Origin: JBHEMT01 sp046262435
GTDB lineage: Bacteria > Chloroflexota > Dormibacteria > Aeolococcales > Aeolococcaceae
Reading direction: 5' to 3'
NCBI GenBank assembly: GCA_046262435.1
Contig: JBHEMT010000133.1
Span: forward strand, 1-24,847
Length of the DNA stretch: 24,847 nt
The notes under the pieces are model-generated. The model saw nothing but the letters and a program-made list of their open reading frames with translations, ran no database searches and was not told the DNA's origin. The translations under genes were made by a program, and so were the position numbers. Positions 14,441 through 20,284 of this stretch are shown here, one piece after another; position 1 is the first letter of the stretch; the number at the start of each line of letters is the position of its first letter.

Positions 14441-14665
14441 ATGGCAACTGCAGGCAGGCGCGGCACGGTCAGTATCGACGACGTCATCACCGCCATCGAG
14501 ACAGCTCGAGACAAGGTGATGGTGGATGAGGTCAAGCAGATGGTGAAACTGGGCCTACCCAAGAGCCATGCCAACAAGCTGGTGGCGGAACGCTACCGGC
14601 AGCGTGCCGAGGGCGACGAGGGTGAGACTCCGGACACCGGCTCCGCGTGGCCGGACATGTCCTAG
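14441..14665 (+). CDS. Small conserved-looking hypothetical protein (74 aa)
   Basis: I do not recognise a family. It begins MATAGRRGTVSIDDVITAIE, is charged and probably helical (TARDKVMVDEVKQMVKLGL; SHANKLVAERYRQRAEGDEG), and ends in an acidic, Pro/Thr-containing tail. There are no cysteines and no membrane segment. The placement of TAGACT 9 nt before the ATG and the coding-like base use make it a convincing gene despite its size. Its stop codon lies within a tandem 13-bp repeat. Confidence 0.6.
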   Translation: MATAGRRGTVSIDDVITAIETARDKVMVDEVKQMVKLGLPKSHANKLVAERYRQRAEGDEGETPDTGSAWPDMS

Positions 14666-14683
14666 CGACCTGTCCTAGCGACC
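14658..14683 (+). repeat. Tandem perfect 13-bp direct repeat over a stop codon
   Basis: TGTCCTAGCGACC occurs twice back to back (14658-14670 and 14671-14683). The first copy contains the TAG stop of the 74-aa gene. It is most likely a slippage duplication. Confidence 0.8.
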
Positions 14684-14686
14684 CCC

Positions 14687-14700
14687 GGGGCCTTCGCCCC
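14687..14700 (+). terminator. Possible short hairpin terminator
   Basis: GGGGC / GCCCC with a CTTC loop, 21 nt after the stop of the 74-aa gene. It is a stable but short stem without a T-tract. Confidence 0.3.
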
Positions 14701-14743
14701 ACCGGACGTGCAACACCCGAGCCGCCGCTGGTGTTTCTGGAGC

Positions 14744-14860
14744 ATGGAAGCACTGACCGTCCTGCTCGCGACGTTGCTCCTGCTGGACCTGCTCGTGTTC
14801 CGGCTGGGGGCGGACTCCCGCCAGGGGCTGGAGCGCCCCAGCGCCCACCGGGTTCGTTAG
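14744..14860 (+). CDS. Small single-pass membrane protein (38 aa)
   Basis: A short frame with an N-terminal hydrophobic helix (MEALTVLLATLLLLDLLVF) followed by RLGADSRQGLERP and a basic tail. The pattern 'hydrophobic helix - FRxGADSR' is one I associate with tiny membrane proteins in GC-rich soil bacteria, from memory. The TAG stop is also the start of the -10 hexamer TAGCCT for the next gene. The ribosome site is weak (a GGAG lies only 2 nt before the ATG), so expression is not assured. Confidence 0.45.
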   Translation: MEALTVLLATLLLLDLLVFRLGADSRQGLERPSAHRVR

Positions 14861-14863
14861 CCT
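14858..14863 (+). promoter_or_regulatory. -10 element TAGCCT, leaderless start of the ECF sigma gene
   Basis: TAGCCT lies 7 nt before GTG 14871. It favours that codon over the in-frame GTG at 14865, which is only 1 nt from the hexamer. Confidence 0.5.
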
Positions 14864-14870
14864 CGTGGGC

Positions 14871-15608
14871 GTGCTGCCGCTGACCGCAGAGGAGACCGGG
14901 CGGCGCCTCGGGAGCCCACCGGCCCAGCCGGGTGCCGATGGAGCCGCCGGCCCGGCGGCCGGTCGAGCAACCCCGCACCCGGCGGCCCAGCCGAGTGCTG
15001 TCGTCTCGGACACCAACCTCAGCGCCGAGCTGGCCGCCGACCTCGATGGTTCGTTCGAGCGCCTGGTGGTCCGTTTCCAGGACGAGTTGTTCCGCTTCGC
15101 GGTGGGCATGACCGGCGAGGCCGGCGTCGCCCAGGAGGTTGTCCAGGACGCCTTCGTCAACGCCCACCGCGCCCTCCGCGGCTACGATGCGCAGCGGGTC
15201 CGGACCCTGGCGCTCCGGCCCTGGCTGCACCGAATCACGCTCAACCTGTGTCGCAACCGGCGGCGGTCACGCCGTCCTGATCTGGTCTTCCCCGAGCGCA
15301 TGCCGGACCCGGCCGACGCCGCCCCCGGGCCGGAGGCGCTGGCCGTGCACGAGGCCGAGCGGCGCGAGTTGCTCGATCTGCTCGCCAGGCTGCCCGTGCG
15401 CCTCCGAGCGGCGTGCGTTCTCAAGTACGGCCGTGACCTCAGCTACAGCGAGATCGCCGAGGCGCTCGGTCAACCCGTCGGCACGGTGAAGGCCAACGTC
15501 CACCGCGGGATCGCGCAGCTGCGCTCCGCCGTCAGCGCTCCGCGGGCGGGCGAGACGCCTGAGCGACGACACCGGCGGACCGACAAGCCATCGGAGGAGT
15601 GCTCATGA
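14871..15608 (+). CDS. ECF-type RNA polymerase sigma factor (245 aa)
   Basis: Alternative sigma factor that would direct RNA polymerase to a special set of promoters. After a ~50-residue Pro/Ala/Gly-rich extension, region 2 runs from FERLVVRFQDELFRFAVGMT through EVVQDAFVNAHRALRGY to LRPWLHRITLNLCRNRRRS. Region 4 is LLDLLARLPVRLRAACVLKY, then YSEIAEALGQPVGTVKANVHRGIAQL, a complete helix-turn-helix. Region 3 is absent, as in all ECF factors. The stop overlaps the ATG of the next gene (ATGA). No anti-sigma gene lies next to it; the partner is a DNA-alkylation repair protein, which suggests the inducing signal may be alkylation (inference). Confidence 0.9.
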   Translation: MLPLTAEETGRRLGSPPAQPGADGAAGPAAGRATPHPAAQPSAVVSDTNLSAELAADLDGSFERLVVRFQDELFRFAVGMTGEAGVAQEVVQDAFVNAHRALRGYDAQRVRTLALRPWLHRITLNLCRNRRRSRRPDLVFPERMPDPADAAPGPEALAVHEAERRELLDLLARLPVRLRAACVLKYGRDLSYSEIAEALGQPVGTVKANVHRGIAQLRSAVSAPRAGETPERRHRRTDKPSEECS

Positions 15609-16393
15609 CCTCGTCACCCATTTCCGGCCTGCGGCCCGGCGTCCTGGAGAGCCTGCGGGCACCGCACGAGTTGCGGGCGGCGGTGCTGGACCGCACCGGG
15701 CTGGGCTGCGCCTACGCCCTGTACGACGGTCCGGTGGGCCCGGTCCACGTCGGCTACGGACCCCGCGGGCTGATGGCCATCCGTCGCGCCGACCTGGCGG
15801 ACGACTTCGAGAGCTGGTTCGAAGCCGAGTTCCACCGCCGTGTGCGTCGCGCCGCCGCCCTTCCGGCTGCGCTGAGCGCGGGGCTCGATGCCGCCCTTGC
15901 CGGCCAGCCGTCGCCACCCCTCGACCTTCGTCATCTGAGCGAGTTTCAGCGGGCGGTGCTGGCGGCCACCGCGACGATTCCACGGGGGGAGGTCCGCACC
16001 TACGGCTGGGTGGCCCGGGAGGCCGGCCATCCCCTGGCGGTGCGGGCCGCCGGGTCGGCGCTGGCGCGCAACCCGATTCCCTTTGTGATCCCCTGCCACC
16101 GGGTGGTGCGTAGCGACTGGCGGCTCGGAAATTACAGCGGGGGCGGCCCGGGAGCGAAGCGGGCGGTCCTGGCTCGCGAGGGCCTCGACGCCGACCTGCT
16201 CGACGAGCTCGCACGCAGCGGGGTCCGCTATCACGGCACGGTTGCCACCGGTTTCTTCTGCGTTCCCAGCTGCGGTGGCCAGCGGGCCGTTGCCGCTCCC
16301 GGTAAGGTCGGCTTCCAGACGGCTCAGGATGCGGTGGCGGCCGGGTATGTCCCCTGCGCCGCCTGCCGCCCCGTTGCCGCCGTGGCTGCCTGA
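15605..16393 (+). CDS. O6-alkylguanine-DNA methyltransferase with C-terminal Ada-type zinc domain (262 aa)
   Basis: Suicide repair protein that takes methyl groups from O6-methylguanine onto Cys164 in the signature IPCHRVV (residues ~162-168). The methyltransferase core runs from EFQRAVLAATATIPRGEVRTYG to NYSGGGPGAKRAVLAREG. Residues ~210-257 are an Ada-type metal-binding domain, GTVATGFFCVPSCGGQ ending in GYVPCAACRPVA. Cys219, Cys223, Cys251 and Cys254 have almost the spacing of E. coli Ada Cys38/42/69/72. In Ada this domain is N-terminal and followed by an AraC helix-turn-helix; here the order is reversed and no AraC part exists. ATG 15605 has GGAGGAG 5 nt upstream and overlaps the sigma stop, so the two genes are translationally coupled. 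Confidence 0.9.
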   Translation: MTSSPISGLRPGVLESLRAPHELRAAVLDRTGLGCAYALYDGPVGPVHVGYGPRGLMAIRRADLADDFESWFEAEFHRRVRRAAALPAALSAGLDAALAGQPSPPLDLRHLSEFQRAVLAATATIPRGEVRTYGWVAREAGHPLAVRAAGSALARNPIPFVIPCHRVVRSDWRLGNYSGGGPGAKRAVLAREGLDADLLDELARSGVRYHGTVATGFFCVPSCGGQRAVAAPGKVGFQTAQDAVAAGYVPCAACRPVAAVAA

Positions 16394-16431
16394 CGGCGGC
16401 CAAGGCCGAGCCGGTCGTTGCCTGACGATGC

Positions 16432-17034
16432 TCAGGCCGCTCCCGCGGCCGCGCGGCGCCGAATCCGCACGAACCAGACCACAAGCGCCGCCACCGCGAC
16501 CACGGCCAGGAGATAGGCGCCGTAGGTGATCGGCTTCGAGATCCGGTCATAGTTGTCACGTACCTGATAACCGGCGATGGCCAGCGCGGCACACCAGGGA
16601 AGTGCTCCGGCAAAGGTCAGCACGCTGAAGCGGATCGGCTCGACCCGGGCCAACCCGGCGGGAAACGAGATGTAGGTGCGGATCACCGGAAGCAGCCGGC
16701 CGACGAAGACCGCGAGCAGGCCGTGCCGCTGGAACCAGCGGTCGGCGGAGGCGAGATGCCCGGGGCGAAGCCCGACCTTGCGCCCCGGGCCGAGGAGCAG
16801 CGGCTCGCCATACCGCGCGGCGAGTCCCCAGGCGAGCAGCGAGCCACCCAGGTTGCCGAGCGCGCCGGCGAGAATCGATCCCAGCAGGCTGAGGTGGCCG
16901 GCGGCGGCAAAGGCGCCGGCGAAGGGCATGATCACCTCGCTGGGGGCGGGAATCCCGCAACTCTCGGCAAACATGAGGACGAAGACGGCGACCAGGCCGC
17001 CGCCCTCGACCAGACGGATCACCGCATGAGACAC
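16432..17034 (-). CDS. DedA-family membrane protein (200 aa)
   Basis: Integral membrane protein of the DedA/VTT family, linked in other bacteria to flipping of undecaprenyl phosphate or phospholipids. Family motifs are ESCGIPAPSEVIMPFAGAFA near the N-terminus and VFVGRLLPVIRTYISFPAGLARV in the middle. About five hydrophobic stretches are present, the last being AYLLAVVAVAALVVWFV before a basic tail. GTG 17034 was chosen; GTG 17064 would add ten residues. A weak -10-like CAGAAT (17047-17042, minus strand) lies 7 nt upstream of 17034. It is divergent from the methyltransferase gene. Confidence 0.85.
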   Translation of the reverse strand: MSHAVIRLVEGGGLVAVFVLMFAESCGIPAPSEVIMPFAGAFAAAGHLSLLGSILAGALGNLGGSLLAWGLAARYGEPLLLGPGRKVGLRPGHLASADRWFQRHGLLAVFVGRLLPVIRTYISFPAGLARVEPIRFSVLTFAGALPWCAALAIAGYQVRDNYDRISKPITYGAYLLAVVAVAALVVWFVRIRRRAAAGAA

Positions 17035-17099
17035 GCGGCCGATTCTGCCGGTCGCCGCCCGCACCCCGCACCTCGTGGAGCCGGCCGCACCCGGGCAAC

Positions 17100-17105
17100 T
17101 ACGCT
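17100..17105 (+). promoter_or_regulatory. -10 element TACGCT, leaderless start of the methyltransferase gene
   Basis: TACGCT lies 6 nt before GTG 17112, close enough for transcription to begin at the start codon. Confidence 0.5.
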
Positions 17106-17111
17106 CCCCGG

Positions 17112-17948
17112 GTGAGTCGCTGGGTTCCCTCGCAGATTCCCGACTGGCCGGACCCCTGGGACCCGGCGGTCGAGCTCGACTGGGGGGACCCGGAGGTCAG
17201 CCGCCGGCTGCTCGCCGAACACCTCGACCAGCGCCATGACGGTGCCAGCCGCCGGCTGAGCGAGGTCGACCGCCATGTCCGCCGGCTGACCCGGCTCCTG
17301 CCGAGTCCGCCTGCCCGGCTGCTCGACGCAGGCTGCGGACCCGGTCTGTACGCGGTCCGACTCGCCGCGGCGGGGTACGAGGTCGTCGGCGTCGATCTCG
17401 GGGCTGCAGTTCTCGAACACGGCCGGGCCCTCGCGGCCGAGTCTGGCGTGAGCGTGGACCTGCGCCAGGGCGACCTGCTCGAGGCCCCGCTCGGCGAGGG
17501 CTACGACGCTGCCCTGCTCGTCTACTTCGTGGTCGACGGCTTTCCCCCGCGCGACGGAGCCCGCGTGCTGCGGCGCGTGGCTCGTAGCCTGCGGCCCGGT
17601 GGACGGCTGATCGCCGAGCTCCGTGCCCGGCCCGACCAGCCGCCGGGGCGCGTCACAAACTGGGATGTGGTGGAGCGGTCGCTGCTCAGCGACGACCCCC
17701 ATCTGCTCCTGGTCGACACCATCCACGACCAGACGCGCGGAAGCTTCGTGCTCCGTGAGATCGCTCTGCTCGACGACGGCCGGCTCCTCGCCCAGCAGAC
17801 CAGCACGCGCATTTTCGACCTCGAGGCGGTGCCCGGGATCGTGGAGCGGGCCGGGCTGCGCGTCATCGCGATCCACGACGGCTGGACGCGGCACCGGGCC
17901 ACCGCCCTCTCGGACACGCTGCTGGTTGTGGCGCAACGAGCGGAGTAG
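17112..17948 (+). CDS. Class I SAM-dependent methyltransferase (278 aa)
   Basis: Soluble methyltransferase with a Rossmann core. Motif I is LLDAGCGPGLYAVRLA at about residues 70-85, followed by the acidic end of strand 2 (YEVVGVDLG), VDLRQGDLLEAPLG, then YDAALLVYFVVDGFPP and the post-motif LRPGGRLIAEL. A C-terminal half with many strands (GSFVLREIALLDDGRLLAQQ) makes it longer than the minimal fold and may bind the substrate. The N-terminus is Trp- and Pro-rich (RWVPSQIPDWPDPWDPAVEL). GTG 17112 is supported by TACGCT 6 nt upstream. The substrate is unknown. Confidence 0.85.
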   Translation: MSRWVPSQIPDWPDPWDPAVELDWGDPEVSRRLLAEHLDQRHDGASRRLSEVDRHVRRLTRLLPSPPARLLDAGCGPGLYAVRLAAAGYEVVGVDLGAAVLEHGRALAAESGVSVDLRQGDLLEAPLGEGYDAALLVYFVVDGFPPRDGARVLRRVARSLRPGGRLIAELRARPDQPPGRVTNWDVVERSLLSDDPHLLLVDTIHDQTRGSFVLREIALLDDGRLLAQQTSTRIFDLEAVPGIVERAGLRVIAIHDGWTRHRATALSDTLLVVAQRAE

Positions 17949-17963
17949 AGGAGCGCCGAGGCG

Positions 17964-18068
17964 TATTCTCGCCAGCCGACCGCGCCTCGGGGCCAACCGC
18001 CGCCGGACCGATGAGCAACCGCCGCGAGGCAGGCGAGCAACGCCGCGAGGCAGGTGGAGGTGAGCAGG
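17964..18068 (+). promoter_or_regulatory. Leader of the dienelactone hydrolase gene: -10, tandem repeat, ribosome site
   Basis: TATTCT (17964-17969) is a likely -10. The leader contains an imperfect tandem repeat, GAGCAACCGCCGCGAGGCAGG at 18013 and the same with one C fewer from 18035. GGAGG (about 18056-18060) lies 8 nt before ATG 18069 and fixes the start. Confidence 0.5.
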
Positions 18069-18767
18069 ATGGGAGAGACCGTCGACTTCCCGAGCAACGG
18101 GCACAGCGGCTCCGGCTACCTCGCCACTCCCAATGGTGGCCCCGGCCCTGGCGTGGTCGTTTGCCAGGAGTGGTGGGGGCTGCTGCCGCAGATCGAGGGA
18201 GTGTGCGACCGGCTGGCCGCCCAGGGCTTCAGCGCCCTCGCCGTCGATCTGTACCACGGTGACGCCGCCTCGCTTCGCGAGCCCGACGAGGCCCAGAAGC
18301 TGGCGATGGCCCTCAACATCGACACCGCCGCGCGCGAGCTGAGCGGCGCGGTGACATACCTGCTGGGAAGTGGCAGAGCCGAGGGCGCCGCCGTGGGCAC
18401 CGTGGGCTTCTGCATGGGCGGCGGCTTGGCCATGTACCTGGCCAGCCTCCGACCTGAGGTCACGGCGACGGTGACCTATTACGGGGTTGTCCGGTGGGAG
18501 CAGGCGCAGCCTCGGGTGGACCGCATCACGGGGCCGGTCCTCGGCCACTACGGGACCGCCGACCACTCCAACCCGCGGGAGAAGGTCGAGGATCTCGAGT
18601 CCCGGTTGCGCGCTGCCGGGGTGGCCGTCGAGTTTCACTGGTATGAAGGAGCCGACCACGCCTTCTTCAACGAGGAACGCCCCGAGGTGTTCGACGCCGC
18701 CGCTGCCCAGCTCTCGTGGGACCGGACCCTCGCCTTCTTCCGCACCCACCTGAAGAACGACCGTTAG
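18069..18767 (+). CDS. Dienelactone hydrolase-family protein (232 aa)
   Basis: Alpha/beta hydrolase of the dienelactone hydrolase family. The nucleophile is Cys115 in GFCMGGGLAMYLAS, the acid is in HYGTADHSNP, and the histidine is in GADHAFFNEERPEVFD, so the Cys-Asp-His triad is complete. CQEWWGLLPQIE carries the Glu that in the characterised enzyme keeps the Cys uncharged until substrate binds. The length fits the family. A GGAGG 8 nt before ATG 18069 decides the start over an in-frame GTG at 18054. There is no catechol pathway around it, so the natural substrate may differ from dienelactone. It converges with the next minus-strand gene, 11 nt away. Confidence 0.9.
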   Translation: MGETVDFPSNGHSGSGYLATPNGGPGPGVVVCQEWWGLLPQIEGVCDRLAAQGFSALAVDLYHGDAASLREPDEAQKLAMALNIDTAARELSGAVTYLLGSGRAEGAAVGTVGFCMGGGLAMYLASLRPEVTATVTYYGVVRWEQAQPRVDRITGPVLGHYGTADHSNPREKVEDLESRLRAAGVAVEFHWYEGADHAFFNEERPEVFDAAAAQLSWDRTLAFFRTHLKNDR

Positions 18768-18778
18768 GCCGCCGCGCG

Positions 18779-19483
18779 CTAGCCGCGACGGCGGGCGCGG
18801 ACCATCAGGTGATACCCGAAGCGGCCCGCCGGAAGCAGGTCCTCAAGGATGTAGGTGCCGAAGTAGAGGTACTGCAGCAGGGCGTACACCGGCCGCAGCC
18901 GGCGGGAGATGGCCCGGGAGAGCAGCAGCAGCGGCAGGTTGACCAGCTCGGCCAGCCCGAGTCCGGTGCGGTGCACCGCCTCGATGGTGAACTCGGGCGC
19001 GAGCAGCTCAGCGAACTCCTCCAGCGAGAAGTGGCGATGGTGAGGCCGCAGCGGCCATGAGGGGTCGTCGGTGGGCGGACCGCGGCGGGGCAGCAGCCGG
19101 GCGTAGACATTCAGCGAATCGGCCGCGGCAAGCGCGCCCCGGTGGGGAACACTGGCCACCAGGATTCCCCCGGGACGGATCACCCGGGCGAGCTCGGCAA
19201 CTGCCGCAGGGGGGTCCGGGCAGTGCTCGAGCACGTCAAGACACACCGCGGCATCGAAGGCGCTGTCCGGCCAGGGCAGCGCGTCCGCCGGCCCGAGGCG
19301 GATGTCGGCACCCGGCGCCTGGCGCCGGGCGCGGTCGAGGTACGCGGGGTCGAGGTCGATCGCTGCCGTTTGGTAGTGGCGAGCAAGCTGACGGGTCAAG
19401 TGGCCGAAGGCGCAGCCGCAGTCGAGCACTCGCGCCGGCGGCGGTGGCAGAAGGCTTAGGGCGCGGCCCCAGCGCGCGATCAC
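18779..19483 (-). CDS. Class I SAM-dependent methyltransferase (234 aa)
   Basis: Methyltransferase with motif I VLDCGCAFGHLTRQLA (residues ~19-34), strand 2 end AAIDLDPAYLDRAR, then GPADALPWPDSAFDAAVCLDVLEH and VIRPGGILVASVPHRG, typical of the Methyltransf_11 group. The C-terminal part is hydrophobic (ELVNLPLLLLSRAI; VYALLQYLYFGTYILEDLL), suggesting a lipid-like substrate or membrane contact. The start is a GTG overlapping the acyltransferase stop (GTGA), so it is the third gene of the minus-strand glycosyltransferase-acyltransferase-methyltransferase unit. A role in carotenoid or lipid tailoring is inference from position. Confidence 0.85.
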   Translation of the reverse strand: MIARWGRALSLLPPPPARVLDCGCAFGHLTRQLARHYQTAAIDLDPAYLDRARRQAPGADIRLGPADALPWPDSAFDAAVCLDVLEHCPDPPAAVAELARVIRPGGILVASVPHRGALAAADSLNVYARLLPRRGPPTDDPSWPLRPHHRHFSLEEFAELLAPEFTIEAVHRTGLGLAELVNLPLLLLSRAISRRLRPVYALLQYLYFGTYILEDLLPAGRFGYHLMVRARRRG

Positions 19484-20241
19484 TCGACCACCCTTGGGGC
19501 GTGCGGGCCACGCATGCGAGCGGGCACCAGCGCGGCGATCCGGCTCATCACCTCGACACGGGCCAGGAGGTCGGCGTCCGCACCGCGTCGCCGTTGGGGA
19601 ATGAAGGGGCTGCCGATGCGCACCTCGAGGCCCCCGGTCGTCTCCGCGATGCCCACCGGAACCGAGGGCACGCCGGCGGCGCCGAGCAGGGCCAGAAAGG
19701 CGCCGGTCCCGGGCAGGGCGTCGACCATTGCGGCTGAGGTGCCGTGCTCACCTTCGGGGTACAAGCCGATCGGCTCCCCCCGGCCCCGCGGCGGGGGGAG
19801 CGCCAGCCGGGCCAGGCGACGCAGCGCCTGGCCGCGCCCGGCGACGTCCTCCTCGCGGGCGGGCAGGGTCACCATCTGATAGCAGCGCGCCACCTCCGCG
19901 TAGGCCCAGCGGGTGCCCGGGATGGGCAGCCGACCAGCCGCCCAGCGCGTTTCCCCGACCACCGCCCAGTGCAGCGGCGCCGCGTGGGGTCGCTTCTCGG
20001 CGAGCACCCGGGTGAGCAGCGCTGAGGGAAACCCGATCCACAAACCGCGGCGTTGACAGTGGTTGGGGACGAACACGAAGGGGCCCGCGCCGGGCACGTT
20101 CTCGTGCCCGGACAGCCGCATCGGTGGCCGGGCGGCGCCGACCACCTCGGCGGCGTCCCCGAGCAGGCTGGTCTCGCCGAGCCGGAGCATCGCCCGGCCC
20201 AGCCGGGTGATGGTGCGTGCGGGAACGCGGTACGAGCTCAT
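19480..20241 (-). CDS. PlsC-like acyltransferase lacking the HX4D aspartate (253 aa)
   Basis: Member of the lysophospholipid acyltransferase superfamily by its layout: VFVPNHCQRRGLWIGFP in the place of the NHxSxxD block, LPIPGTRWAYAEVARCY, then GLYPEGEHGTSAA for the PEG block, and GVPSVPVGIAETTGGLEVRIG. The catalytic His is present, but the Asp four residues later is Gly (HCQRRG), so activity by the usual mechanism is doubtful or the family is divergent. ATG 20241 is supported by TACCCT (20256-20251) 9 nt upstream; the frame is open to 20298. Beside a CrtQ-like glycosyltransferase it recalls CrtO of staphyloxanthin synthesis, but that is positional inference. Confidence 0.65.
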   Translation of the reverse strand: MSSYRVPARTITRLGRAMLRLGETSLLGDAAEVVGAARPPMRLSGHENVPGAGPFVFVPNHCQRRGLWIGFPSALLTRVLAEKRPHAAPLHWAVVGETRWAAGRLPIPGTRWAYAEVARCYQMVTLPAREEDVAGRGQALRRLARLALPPPRGRGEPIGLYPEGEHGTSAAMVDALPGTGAFLALLGAAGVPSVPVGIAETTGGLEVRIGSPFIPQRRRGADADLLARVEVMSRIAALVPARMRGPHAPRVVE

Positions 20242-20250
20242 CCGCGCGGC

Positions 20251-20256
20251 AGGGTA
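20251..20256 (-). promoter_or_regulatory. -10 element TACCCT inside the minus-strand carotenoid-side unit
   Basis: TACCCT (minus strand, 20256-20251) lies 9 nt before ATG 20241. The acyltransferase may thus have its own leaderless promoter as well as readthrough from the glycosyltransferase gene, whose stop is at 20285. Confidence 0.4.
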
Positions 20257-20284
20257 GCGCGGCCTTCGGACCCGGGCATCGCGG

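Noticed and set aside
14871..16393. Reading the gene after the ECF sigma factor as an anti-sigma factor
   Set aside because: It has no membrane helix or zinc anti-sigma motif; the IPCHRVV active site and the Ada-type Cys4 domain are clear.
17019..18749. 576-codon open frame on the minus strand
   Set aside because: It lies antisense to the methyltransferase and dienelactone hydrolase genes, has no recognisable domain and shows the His/Gly/Arg-rich composition of a high-GC shadow frame.
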